Of a stretch of 64,000 nt of DNA, positions 48,126-56,735 are shown piece after piece (within the stretch, counting starts at the first letter, position 1; each line of letters starts with the position of its first letter). The stretch is from Lachnobacterium bovis DSM 14045. GTDB taxonomy: Bacteria; Bacillota; Clostridia; Lachnospirales; Lachnospiraceae. The stretch covers positions 62,001 through 126,000 of the forward strand of contig NZ_FNPG01000009.1 in the NCBI RefSeq assembly GCF_900107245.1, written 5' to 3'. The translations under genes were made by a program, and so were the position numbers. Under the pieces are notes generated by a model that saw only the letters and a program-made list of their open reading frames with translations, made no database searches and was not told where the DNA came from.

Positions 48126-48629
48126 TTAATCTATATATTTTGAAACATTCTCATCATTTAATGAAAAATCATAATAATTTACTTCATCTCTTTTGCACCA
48201 TTTTTCGCCCTTCCAAAAACAATTTCCAACCTCATTTTCTTTAAAAGCAATTAATGAAATTTTATTGATTTTTTCATTTTTCAGGGCTTTAATACAACTA
48301 GACGTCATCACGTTACCGATTCCCATTTTTCTATAATCTTCCCTTACGCAAACATGATACAAACACCCCGTTCTGCCATCATGTCCACATAGAATTGCAC
48401 CAATAATCACATTTTTTGAATTAACAGCTACAATACTTGTATTCGGATTTCTATCTAAAAATCGATATATTCCCTCTCTCGAATCATCTATACTCCTTAT
48501 TCTAAAACCATGGATTGTTCCCCATAACTTATAAACATTATCATAATCAGAATACTCCATTGGTCTTATAACTATATCTTCATCTATTGATTCTATATGA
48601 AAAACCTTGTAATTGTTCTTCGTAATCAT
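48126..48629 (-). CDS. GNAT acetyltransferase in the arginine operon (candidate N-acetylglutamate synthase)
   Basis: 167 aa. The acetyl-CoA motif A is VCVREDYRKMGIGNVMTSSC near residue 103, preceded by strand 4 GRTGCLYHVCV, with a C-terminal FWKGEKWCKRDEVNYYDF. It resembles the YpeA-type N-acetyltransferases. It lies between argC (15 bases) and argB, in the position normally held by argJ, so acetylation of glutamate is the likely role, as inference. A catalytic base cannot be named. GGGAGGAAA precedes ATG. Confidence 0.82.
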   Translation of the reverse strand: MITKNNYKVFHIESIDEDIVIRPMEYSDYDNVYKLWGTIHGFRIRSIDDSREGIYRFLDRNPNTSIVAVNSKNVIIGAILCGHDGRTGCLYHVCVREDYRKMGIGNVMTSSCIKALKNEKINKISLIAFKENEVGNCFWKGEKWCKRDEVNYYDFSLNDENVSKYID

Positions 48630-48644
48630 ATATTTTCCTCCCTT

Positions 48645-49700
48645 TTATGGGAAAACAGGAACAAAATTTAATCCTAAATCCTCTTTAAATCCGAAAATCA
48701 AATTCATATTTTGAACAGCTTGTCCTGCAGCTCCCTTCACTAAATTATCAAGAGCTCCCATCATAATAACTCTATGAGTTCTTTCATCTACGACAAAATT
48801 CAGATCAACATAATTACTTCCTTCAACCCATCTTGTTTCTGGAACTTCGCCTTCTTTAAGAACACGAACAAATCTTTCGTTTTTATAATATTTATTATAA
48901 ATTTTTCTAATTTCTTCACTACTTGGATATGTACCGTCAGCTTTTTTCTTAAGATTTGCATATTCTGTAACTAAAATTCCTCTGTTCATAGGAACTAAAT
49001 GTGGTGTAAAGTTAATACAAATCTTCTCTCCTGCTGCATACCCTAATTGTTCTTCTATCTCAGGAGTATGACGATGACTTGCAACTTTATATGCCTTAAT
49101 GCTCTCGTTTACTTCACAATACAAATTAGGAATCTTTGCACCTCTACCTGCTCCGCTTGTGCCACTTTTAGCATCTACAATTAAAGTGTTAGGTTCAATA
49201 ATTTTTTCTTTTACCAATGGATAAGCTGTTAAAATAGAACATGTTGTGTAACATCCTGGATTAGCGACAAGATTAGTTCCCTTTATTTCTTCTCTATTAA
49301 TCTCACATAAACCATAAACTGCTTTCTCTATCAATTCAGGAGATTTATGTTTAATCTGATACCACTCTTCATATACATTTACATCTTTCAATCTATAATC
49401 TGCACTCAAATCAATGAATTTAGCCTTTTTTAATAACTCTTCGTTCAAAACGCCCGCTAAGTATCCTTGCGGTGTAGCTGTAAATACTACATCAACTGTT
49501 TCAACTAGCTTTTCGATGTTGTCATCAAAACATTTATCTTCAACAATTTCAAACATATTTCTATATACATCTGCATATTTCTGGTCCACATAGCTTCTTG
49601 AACCATACCATTTTATCTCCACTTCCGGATGGTTAACAAGAATTCTTACTAATTCTCCTCCAGCATATCCAGTTGCACCTATTATTCCTACATTTATCAT
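48645..49700 (-). CDS. argC: N-acetyl-gamma-glutamyl-phosphate reductase
   Basis: 351 aa NADPH-dependent reductase. VGIIGATGYAGGELVRIL at the N-terminus, the catalytic Cys in VANPGCYTTCSIL near residue 147, and FTPHLVPMNRGI near residue 230. Makes N-acetylglutamate semialdehyde. First gene of the minus-strand arginine unit. AAAGGAGATT precedes ATG. It shares a 428-bp divergent regulatory region with argG. Confidence 0.96.
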   Translation of the reverse strand: MINVGIIGATGYAGGELVRILVNHPEVEIKWYGSRSYVDQKYADVYRNMFEIVEDKCFDDNIEKLVETVDVVFTATPQGYLAGVLNEELLKKAKFIDLSADYRLKDVNVYEEWYQIKHKSPELIEKAVYGLCEINREEIKGTNLVANPGCYTTCSILTAYPLVKEKIIEPNTLIVDAKSGTSGAGRGAKIPNLYCEVNESIKAYKVASHRHTPEIEEQLGYAAGEKICINFTPHLVPMNRGILVTEYANLKKKADGTYPSSEEIRKIYNKYYKNERFVRVLKEGEVPETRWVEGSNYVDLNFVVDERTHRVIMMGALDNLVKGAAGQAVQNMNLIFGFKEDLGLNFVPVFP

Positions 49701-49807
49701 TTCGTAATCTCCTTTTATACTTTTAAAATTAAACTATACATTTTCCATTTTTACATTTTCATTTTATATACACTAACTCAAAAGAGTATGCATAAAAAAA
49801 TCATCTT

Positions 49808-49821
49808 TGCATAATTATACA
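49808..49821. promoter_or_regulatory. Candidate ARG-box-like site 1
   Basis: TGCATAATTATACA, whose reverse complement TGTATAATTATGCA resembles two sites before argG. It is 108 bp upstream of argC. ArgR/AhrC binding is inferred. The region 49822-50010 between the sites is AT-rich and shows nothing else. Confidence 0.4.
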
Positions 49822-50010
49822 TTCTTTTTTTCTTTTATGCAACTTTTTTTTCATATTTTTTTCTATCAATATAATATATATGTATTATATTTTCATATAT
49901 TCTTGTTATATCACATTTTTATTCATATTTCTATATCTGTTTTCAATAAAAAACAACACTTTAATGATTTTGTGTTTTGCACCGCTAAATTGTATTTTTA
50001 TTAGTTTTTT

Positions 50011-50024
50011 TGTATAAATTTACA
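50011..50024. promoter_or_regulatory. Candidate ARG-box-like site 2
   Basis: TGTATAAATTTACA, a near-palindrome just upstream of the argG -35. Confidence 0.4.
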
Positions 50025-50025
50025 C

Positions 50026-50054
50026 TTGTAATTCATTTTAATATGTTGTATATT
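50026..50054 (+). promoter_or_regulatory. argG promoter
   Basis: TTGTAA (50026-50031), 17-bp spacer, TATATT (50049-50054). Confidence 0.6.
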
Positions 50055-50061
50055 AATTGCA
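50047..50061. promoter_or_regulatory. Candidate ARG-box-like site 3 overlapping the argG -10
   Basis: TGTATATTAATTGCA covers the -10 and the likely start point, a position fit for repression. Confidence 0.4.
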
Positions 50062-50128
50062 TAAGTTATTTTTTCCTTGGAGAGGGAACCAAAAAACTAC
50101 TACTATTTAATAAACGAGGAATAAAAAG

Positions 50129-51349
50129 ATGAAAGAAAAAGTTGTACTTGCATACTCAGGTGGTTTAGATACCACAGCCATTATCCCTTGGCTAAAAGAA
50201 AATTATGATTACGAAGTTATTTGTTGTTGTGTAGATTGCGGACAGGAAGAGGAGTTAGACGGTCTTGAAGAAAGAGCTAAATTATCTGGCGCATCTAAAT
50301 TATACATTGAAGATATTGTTGATGATTTTTGTGACAATTACATTGTTCCATGTGTTAAAGCTAGCGCTGTATATGAGAACAAATATCTTCTTGGAACTTC
50401 TATGGCTCGTCCAGGTATTGCTAAAAAATTAGTTGAAATTGCACGTAAAGAAGGTGCTGTTGCAATCTGTCATGGTGCTACTGGAAAAGGTAACGATCAA
50501 ATTCGTTTTGAACTTGGTATCAAAGCTCTTGCTCCAGATCTTAAAATTATTGCTCCTTGGCGAGATGATAAATGGGAACTTCAATCTAGACAGGATGAAA
50601 TAGATTATTGTAAAGCTCATGGAATTGATCTTCCATTCTCAGCTGATTCAAGCTACAGCCGCGATAGAAATCTCTGGCATATCAGTCACGAAGGTCTTGA
50701 ACTTGAAGATCCATCAGTTGCTCCAAACTATGATCATCTTCTTGTTCTTGGGAACAGCCCTGAAAAAGCTCCTGAAGAAGGTGAATATGTTACAATGACA
50801 TTTGAAGCTGGTGTTCCTACTTCATTAAATGGTAAAAAAATGAAAGTTTCTGATATCATTCGCGAGCTTAATGTTTTAGGTGGAAAACACGGAATTGGAA
50901 TTATTGATATCGTTGAGAACCGTGTTGTAGGAATGAAATCACGTGGTGTATATGAGACTCCAGGTGGAACAATCCTCATGGAAGCACATGATCAGCTTGA
51001 AGAATTAATCTTAGATCGTGCAACAATGGAAGTTAAAAAAGAAATGGGTAATAAACTTGCTCAAATTGTATATGAAGGAAAATGGTTCACACCACTTCGT
51101 GAAGCAGTTTGTGCATTTATAGATGTAACACAAAAATATGTTACTGGTGAAGTTAAATTCAAATTATACAAAGGCAATATCATCAAAGCTGGTACAACTT
51201 CTAAATACTCATTATATAGCGAATCTTTAGCTAGCTTTACAACTGGTGATTTATATGATCATCATGATGCTGAAGGATTCATCACATTATTTGGTTTACC
51301 ATTAAAAGTGCGTGCTATGAAAATGCAAGAAGTTGAAAATAATAAATAA
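50129..51349 (+). CDS. argG: Argininosuccinate synthase
   Basis: 406 aa PP-loop ATP enzyme joining citrulline and aspartate. [18 protein letters not shown] at the N-terminus is the ATP site, [16 protein letters not shown] near residue 115 binds citrulline and aspartate, and [14 protein letters not shown] lies near residue 178. GAGGAATAAAAAG precedes ATG. It is monocistronic: argH does not follow. The leader from about 50061 is some 70 bases, with a weak TTCC/GGGAA hairpin. Confidence 0.97.
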   Translation: MKEKVVLAYSGGLDTTAIIPWLKENYDYEVICCCVDCGQEEELDGLEERAKLSGASKLYIEDIVDDFCDNYIVPCVKASAVYENKYLLGTSMARPGIAKKLVEIARKEGAVAICHGATGKGNDQIRFELGIKALAPDLKIIAPWRDDKWELQSRQDEIDYCKAHGIDLPFSADSSYSRDRNLWHISHEGLELEDPSVAPNYDHLLVLGNSPEKAPEEGEYVTMTFEAGVPTSLNGKKMKVSDIIRELNVLGGKHGIGIIDIVENRVVGMKSRGVYETPGGTILMEAHDQLEELILDRATMEVKKEMGNKLAQIVYEGKWFTPLREAVCAFIDVTQKYVTGEVKFKLYKGNIIKAGTTSKYSLYSESLASFTTGDLYDHHDAEGFITLFGLPLKVRAMKMQEVENNK

Positions 51350-51372
51350 TTAATTGTATATGTAGTACATAT

Positions 51373-51408
51373 AAAGGGCGTATGAAAAATATATTTTCAT
51401 ACGCCTTT
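51373..51408. terminator. Terminator after argG
   Basis: A 12-bp perfect stem (51377-51388 with 51394-51405) extended by A/T pairs, followed by T-rich sequence. It may serve both converging genes. Confidence 0.9.
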
Positions 51409-51434
51409 ATTTTTTATATTCTATTGTTTCACTT

Positions 51435-52352
51435 CTACTTTCCATTTCGAATAGCATTAATTATCTCTTCCTTTAAATCAAAGGCTTTATCTTTAATTCT
51501 AGACGATGCTGAAGTTGAAGTTAACAATCTTGATACACCTCTTGAAGCAACTTCATATTTTTTGAGATTAAATGCCATTACAGCGATCAAAAAATCAAGA
51601 GTATTTTGATCCATTCCAGCTATAGGATACATTTCAGAAGAAATAGCCTTCTCAAATCCTTCATAAGCTTGGTTATAAAAAGCAATCTCTTCTGTCCTTG
51701 CAATATCAAGCTGTTTATCGATGGATACTTTTCTTTCAGGTGTACATTCCTCTTTTTCTAATTCAGCTTCTAACGTTTCAATTTGAGCTCTATAAAGCCA
51801 TGATATCTTCAGACATGTATAAGCTTTTTCACTTATCTTGCCCTTTTTAACCATGGCATTATATAAAGCCAATTTATAACGCTCAATTGCTTCATCATAA
51901 TCGATTTCTTTTATTTCATCACTAATTTCACTAGTAGGCTTAAACTTCATGCATACGCCTTCTTTAATAAGCTTAACCTGGGTTGTCGACATATGTTCAA
52001 AATATCTATTCATTGCCGTATATCCACAGTATGGACATGACGCAATATCATATTTTAATGTATCAATGTACATAAATCTTGGTCTTAAATCTCTGTCCGA
52101 TTCTTTTCTTTTGATTCGTCCATTTTTTACTAATAATGTTTTAAAAACCTTATCGCAAACAGGACATCTAATAGCCTTTTGAAGCAAAAAATCAGTTTCT
52201 TTTGGCTCCTCTTTCTTTGGTTTTGGAGGCTCCTCTTTAGCAACTTCTTTTTTTGACACTTTAGCCTTTTTTTCCTGAGTATCTTCACTAAAGATATCTT
52301 TCATATCTTTAGAATTTAAACCAAACTTTTCTAATCCCGACAATAAATTCAT
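51435..52352 (-). CDS. DUF2225 protein
   Basis: 305 aa. Lys/Glu/Pro-rich N-terminus to about residue 55, then zinc-ribbon-like pairs CPVCDKVF near residue 58 and CPYCGYTAMNRYF near residue 96, with a helical C-terminal half. The pattern fits DUF2225, a family of unknown function with predicted metal-binding cysteines. GAGGGTTGAAG precedes ATG. It follows glnS by 29 bases and is probably co-transcribed. Confidence 0.88.
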   Translation of the reverse strand: MNLLSGLEKFGLNSKDMKDIFSEDTQEKKAKVSKKEVAKEEPPKPKKEEPKETDFLLQKAIRCPVCDKVFKTLLVKNGRIKRKESDRDLRPRFMYIDTLKYDIASCPYCGYTAMNRYFEHMSTTQVKLIKEGVCMKFKPTSEISDEIKEIDYDEAIERYKLALYNAMVKKGKISEKAYTCLKISWLYRAQIETLEAELEKEECTPERKVSIDKQLDIARTEEIAFYNQAYEGFEKAISSEMYPIAGMDQNTLDFLIAVMAFNLKKYEVASRGVSRLLTSTSASSRIKDKAFDLKEEIINAIRNGK

Positions 52353-52381
52353 TCTTCAACCCTCTTTCATGCTATTTGCAA

Positions 52382-54055
52382 TTACTTTGGCAACTTAAAC
52401 GAACTTTTTAATGAAACTATTCTATTAAATACAGGCTGTCCTTCTTTTGAATCTTTAGCGTCTACGCAGAAATATCCTTGTCTTACAAATTGGAAACTGT
52501 CATATGGTTTAGCATCAACAAGTGCAGGTTCTACTACGCTTTCTAAAACTGTAAGTGAATTAGGATTGACATTTAAGCTTCCATCTTCGTTATACACTCC
52601 TAATTCTTCATTAACGATATTTTCATAAAGTCTAACTTGAACCTTTTTACCATATTCAGCTGAAACCCACTGAATTGTACCTTTTACCTTACGTCCATCT
52701 GGGCTGTTTCCACCTTTTGACTCAGGATCATATGTACAATGAATTACTTTAATCTCTCCGTTTTCATCTTTTTCAATGCTTTCACACTTAACAAAATATG
52801 CATTCATTAAACGTACTTCATTTCCAGGATACATACGGAAATATTTCTTTGGTGGATTTTCCATGAAGTCATCCCTGTCGATATAAAGCTCTCTTGTGAA
52901 TGGAACTTCTCGAGAACCTAATCCTTCATTTTCCATATTGTTTACAACTGGTAAATACTCTACTTTACCTTCTTCATAATTATCAATTACAACTTTAATA
53001 GGATTTAAAACTGCCATCATACGTGGTTTTTTCATTTTTAAATCTTCTCTTATACAATACTCGAGCATTGCATAATCTGCAGAACTATTAGCTTTAGAAA
53101 TACCACATAATTCAATAAATCTTTGAATAGATTCAGGTGTAAATCCTCTTCTTCTTAATGCAGCAATTGACACTAATCTAGGATCATCCCATCCATCTAC
53201 GATGCCATCTTCAACCAATTTCTTGATGTATCTCTTACCTGTTACAACGTTTGTTAAATATAATTTTGCAAACTCAATCTGCTTTGGTGTATCATTTTCG
53301 TCTTTTTTATAACCAAGCTCTGTAACTACCCAATCATATAAAGGTCTATGATCTTCAAATTCTAGAGTACAAATTGAATGTGTAATACCTTCAATTGCAT
53401 CTTCAATTGGATGTGCAAAATCATACATAGGATAAATACACCATTTATCACCTGTATTATGATGATTCATTCTTGCAACACGGTAAATAATAGGATCTCT
53501 CATATTAATATTTGATGACTTCATATCAATACGAGCTCTTAAAACTTTTGAACCGTCTTCAAATTCACCATTTTTCATACCTTCAAATAGTGCGAGATTC
53601 TCTTCAACAGTACGTTTACTGTAAGGATCTTCCTTACCTGGCTCTGTTAAAGTACCACGATATTCTCTTATCTGATCAGCATTTAGATCTGAAACATATG
53701 CTTTTCCTTTTTTGATAAGTTCAACTGCTGCTTCATACATTTTATCAAAATAATCAGATGCAAAAAAAATTGTATCTCCCCAATCTACGCCTAACCACTT
53801 AACATCTTCTTTAATAGATTCAACAAATTCATTTTTTTCTTTTGTTGGATTAGTATCATCAAAACGTAAATTAAATTTTCCGCCATATTTCTTTGCTAAA
53901 CCATAGTTTAAAAGAATAGACTTAGCGTGACCAATGTGTAAATATCCATTAGGTTCTGGTGGGAAACGAGTGTGTACTGTTTCACAATATCCTTCACTTA
54001 AATCCTTTTCTATGATTTGCTCAATAAAATTTTTAGAGACTGTCTCATTTTCCAT
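52382..54055 (-). CDS. glnS: Glutamine--tRNA ligase
   Basis: 557 aa class-I synthetase charging tRNA-Gln directly. HIGH motif LHIGHAKS at residues 39-46, RFDDTNP near residue 65, and [19 protein letters not shown] near residue 285 typical of GlnRS. The KMSKS region reads [10 protein letters not shown] rather than VMSKRKL. The C-terminal anticodon-binding barrels are present. Many Firmicutes lack GlnRS and use Gat amidotransferase, so this gene reflects an acquired or lineage-specific state. The SD AGGAGG is 10 bases from ATG. Confidence 0.95.
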   Translation of the reverse strand: MENETVSKNFIEQIIEKDLSEGYCETVHTRFPPEPNGYLHIGHAKSILLNYGLAKKYGGKFNLRFDDTNPTKEKNEFVESIKEDVKWLGVDWGDTIFFASDYFDKMYEAAVELIKKGKAYVSDLNADQIREYRGTLTEPGKEDPYSKRTVEENLALFEGMKNGEFEDGSKVLRARIDMKSSNINMRDPIIYRVARMNHHNTGDKWCIYPMYDFAHPIEDAIEGITHSICTLEFEDHRPLYDWVVTELGYKKDENDTPKQIEFAKLYLTNVVTGKRYIKKLVEDGIVDGWDDPRLVSIAALRRRGFTPESIQRFIELCGISKANSSADYAMLEYCIREDLKMKKPRMMAVLNPIKVVIDNYEEGKVEYLPVVNNMENEGLGSREVPFTRELYIDRDDFMENPPKKYFRMYPGNEVRLMNAYFVKCESIEKDENGEIKVIHCTYDPESKGGNSPDGRKVKGTIQWVSAEYGKKVQVRLYENIVNEELGVYNEDGSLNVNPNSLTVLESVVEPALVDAKPYDSFQFVRQGYFCVDAKDSKEGQPVFNRIVSLKSSFKLPK

Positions 54056-54102
54056 TCGTCCCTGTCCTCCTAGTCATACAAATTAAACCTTTATTAAGCC
54101 TC

Positions 54103-54150
54103 AAAATAAACATCTCTAGGAAGTATATCGAATAAAACGATGTTTATTTT
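54103..54150. repeat. 12-bp perfect inverted repeat upstream of glnS
   Basis: AAAATAAACATC (54103-54114) and GATGTTTATTTT (54139-54150) with a 24-base loop, 48-95 bases before the glnS start. It could be a leader hairpin or operator. The nearby GGGTATAAA (TATAAA at 54149-54154) may be a -10. Confidence 0.7.
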
Positions 54151-54204
54151 TATACCCTTTTGATGTTTTAGTAAAAGCTTATAAACGGTAATATACATAA
54201 ACGA

Positions 54205-54225
54205 GGCTGCTACTAAGTAGCAACC
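54205..54225 (-). terminator. Probable terminator after BMP-type gene
   Basis: TGCTAC/GTAGCA stem with a GG/CC clamp around one mismatch (54205-54213 with 54217-54225). Only a weak T-run follows. Confidence 0.5.
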
Positions 54226-54295
54226 CCATAAAAATCCATGATTAAATTATAAATTCTGTACGCAACTTTGTCAATTACAATACTATTCTTTTAAA

Positions 54296-55624
54296 TTATT
54301 CTTTTGGTTGTAATTCTCCTACATTCATTTCTTTAATTCCATCAATAATGTAATTAAAGTATGGCGCACATCTTAATGTAGATTCGCTAAAGTATTTAAC
54401 ATCTCCATTTTCTACAATTGCATTTTTATTTTTACCTTTATATAAAGGTTCTTTTTCATCATCCTCATATAATGATAAATCAATTGTCGCCTTAGTCAAT
54501 TCAGAACCATTTACTTTAAACTTAGACGTATCAAAAACTTTTATCCGATCCTGTTTAAACTGTTCCTGTAATGTATTAACAGTTTCCTGAGCATTAGCTG
54601 GCGCCTCTGGTCCAAATGATGTAATCTCTAATGCATCTTCTTTATAACCATATGATAAATCTTTTGAGATTTTTTCTTTATTCTTACTCTTTTCAATAAT
54701 ATCTTTATAGACATTTTCGAATTTATTTGTTTCAGCAAATAACTGTGCTGTTGGAGCTGAATCTAACATGTTTGAATTGGCACTTACAAAATAAACATTC
54801 TTACCACCATTTTTTTGAGCCTGTACAACAGTTGGAATACTTAATGAATTAGTATCATATCCAATAACAACAGCCCCTCTACTCATTAATCTTTGTACAG
54901 CTGTTCCTTCGTTGTTTACATTGTTCTTACCATCAATATATTCAACTTCCATTGTTACCTCAGGAAGAACTGATTTAACACCTAGATAAAAAGCAGAATA
55001 TGCTGAAATTGTTTTTGGATTCTTATATGAACCAACAAATCCAAGTTTAACATTTCCTTTTTCATCTAAATTTTCAGGTAAAAGCACATTCTGTGCCTTT
55101 AATTCTTGAATTTTCATTCCACTTAAAACACCTGATATATAACGATATTCACTATCTCTTAGAGAATAATCATATACATTTTTCACTTTAGAAATCTTAG
55201 CTGCTGTTCCTCCATAAACAAAGAACTTAATATCAGAATAATCCGCTGCTTTCTCATATATTACAGAAGCAACTCTCTCATTCGTCACCAAAACATGTGT
55301 ACAATTTGCTTCAGCGAATTCGCTCATTGCATCTTTACAATCACTGCTTCCTTTTACCTGTGTTTTCCAAACAATATTTTTCACTGAAATATTAGAATCC
55401 TTAGCTGCTTGCTTTATACTTTTAATCTGATTTTTCGAAAATGAATCAGTTTCATCGCCTGGTAACATAACACCTAATCTGATTTCGCCCTTCTTTAATG
55501 CAACTTTTTTAACTTTTTGTACAGCTGAATTATTTTTTTCTTTTCCTTTAATGGAAACAAACAACACTACTGAACAACATACAACTAAAATTAAAGCAAT
55601 AATGCCTATTAATTTCTTCATCAA
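54296..55624 (-). CDS. BMP-family (PnrA/Med-like) substrate-binding protein
   Basis: 442 aa. An N-terminal hydrophobic segment (residues 5-26) has no good lipobox, so it is probably a membrane anchor. The rest is a type-1 periplasmic-binding fold: IRLGVMLPGDETDSFSKNQ, FFVYGG near residue 145, VKLGFVGSYKNPKTISAYSA near residue 205, and VVIGYDTNS near residue 267. Family members bind purine nucleosides. No ABC permease or ATPase gene is adjacent, so it may act as a sensor or pair with distant genes. It follows the rhomboid-like gene by 17 bases. Confidence 0.82.
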   Translation of the reverse strand: MMKKLIGIIALILVVCCSVVLFVSIKGKEKNNSAVQKVKKVALKKGEIRLGVMLPGDETDSFSKNQIKSIKQAAKDSNISVKNIVWKTQVKGSSDCKDAMSEFAEANCTHVLVTNERVASVIYEKAADYSDIKFFVYGGTAAKISKVKNVYDYSLRDSEYRYISGVLSGMKIQELKAQNVLLPENLDEKGNVKLGFVGSYKNPKTISAYSAFYLGVKSVLPEVTMEVEYIDGKNNVNNEGTAVQRLMSRGAVVIGYDTNSLSIPTVVQAQKNGGKNVYFVSANSNMLDSAPTAQLFAETNKFENVYKDIIEKSKNKEKISKDLSYGYKEDALEITSFGPEAPANAQETVNTLQEQFKQDRIKVFDTSKFKVNGSELTKATIDLSLYEDDEKEPLYKGKNKNAIVENGDVKYFSESTLRCAPYFNYIIDGIKEMNVGELQPKE

Positions 55625-55641
55625 AAATCTCCATTTCTTTT

Positions 55642-56511
55642 CTATTTTATATGTTCATGTGAATATAAATGATCCATACAATATTCATAATTGCCATTAC
55701 ATTGTGAACAATATCTAAATGTCATATCAGGTGAATCGATATCTGTTTTTCCACAAATAGCACATTTATGTCTAGGTATTTTACCACCTGTTCCATGATA
55801 AACTGTATATTTCTCATATTTTTTAGGAACTGCAGAATTATAAAAAACATTCTTTTTATTTTTTCTATTTCTAGGTCCTCCATTTTTTATAGAGAAAAAT
55901 ACGAGCAAAACATTTATTAGAGCATAAATAACTGGTGTTCCAAAATAATACATATACACCATATTGCCCATTCTAAGGTACTCAATTAATTCAGCAATCG
56001 TAATAATAAAATAAAATGCTATCATGTATTTCATTTTTATTGGAATAATAAAGTACAATTGAACCACTGTATTAGGCATAAATAATCCCATCAAAATAAA
56101 TGTTGTAGTTAAGATATTGTATAATGTTAAAAATGGACTAACTGCATTGCTTGGATCAACCACACTTATAACAAAATATTGTAAAAATCCACAACATACA
56201 CTTAGTATAAACCCACATAGATAGAACGCGTTTAATTTAGCGCATCCTATAATCTGCTCAATCGCTCTTCCAAATGGAATTAATAACACTAAAAACAACA
56301 CAGATATTGTGCTCAAATTAGATGGTACCATTATCCATGAAAAAATACGCCAAACCTCGCCATGTATAATTCCATACACATCAAATGCAAAATATTTATA
56401 CATATCTTTAAGGAATAGATTAGAAATAACACAAATTCCAACCAGATAAGCTGTTATATTCGAAACCGCTATTCCTTCAATTTTTCTTGATAGTTTATCG
56501 AACCAACTCAT
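55642..56511 (-). CDS. Rhomboid-like membrane protein lacking catalytic residues, with zinc-binding tail
   Basis: 289 aa. About six membrane helices in rhomboid order: GEVWRIFSWIMVPS resembles the rhomboid L1 loop and IEQIIGCAKLNAFYL the following Glu/Gly signature. Where the protease has GxSG, the sequence reads NAVSPFLTLYN, and no late His is seen, so proteolysis is unlikely. The tail has KCAICGKTD, YCSQCNGNYEYC and DHLYSHEHIK, a probable two-zinc module. The ATG at 56509-56511 has AGGAG 10 bases upstream; the longer TTG frame is rejected. Confidence 0.78.
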   Translation of the reverse strand: MSWFDKLSRKIEGIAVSNITAYLVGICVISNLFLKDMYKYFAFDVYGIIHGEVWRIFSWIMVPSNLSTISVLFLVLLIPFGRAIEQIIGCAKLNAFYLCGFILSVCCGFLQYFVISVVDPSNAVSPFLTLYNILTTTFILMGLFMPNTVVQLYFIIPIKMKYMIAFYFIITIAELIEYLRMGNMVYMYYFGTPVIYALINVLLVFFSIKNGGPRNRKNKKNVFYNSAVPKKYEKYTVYHGTGGKIPRHKCAICGKTDIDSPDMTFRYCSQCNGNYEYCMDHLYSHEHIK

Positions 56512-56626
56512 AAACACTCTTCTCCTATTCAAATTTTTTACATTTACTATACTATCATTATTCAATTTATATGTAAAGAAACATACCTTATTTTTAAAGT
56601 TTGATCACAAAATATTCACTGTTTTA

Positions 56627-56655
56627 TTGTTTTTTAAAAAATGATGTCGTATAAT
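56627..56655 (+). promoter_or_regulatory. Promoter of the activase gene
   Basis: TTGTTT (56627-56632), 17-bp spacer, perfect TATAAT (56650-56655). Confidence 0.65.
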
Positions 56656-56735
56656 GAATAGTATTGCGTGAATATTTTATACTTGTTTAAAAATACACTT
56701 TCTTTGACTAAATATAAGAGGGTATGGAGGATTCT

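Noticed and set aside
49807-50004. 65-codon frame in the argC-argG gap
   Set aside because: It is Phe/Ile/Tyr-rich from AT-rich sequence with no SD, and it covers the regulatory sites.
54056-54295. Possible T-box riboswitch before glnS
   Set aside because: No T-box antiterminator sequence (GGUGGNACC type) or specifier stem was found, and the nearest structure is only a simple inverted repeat.
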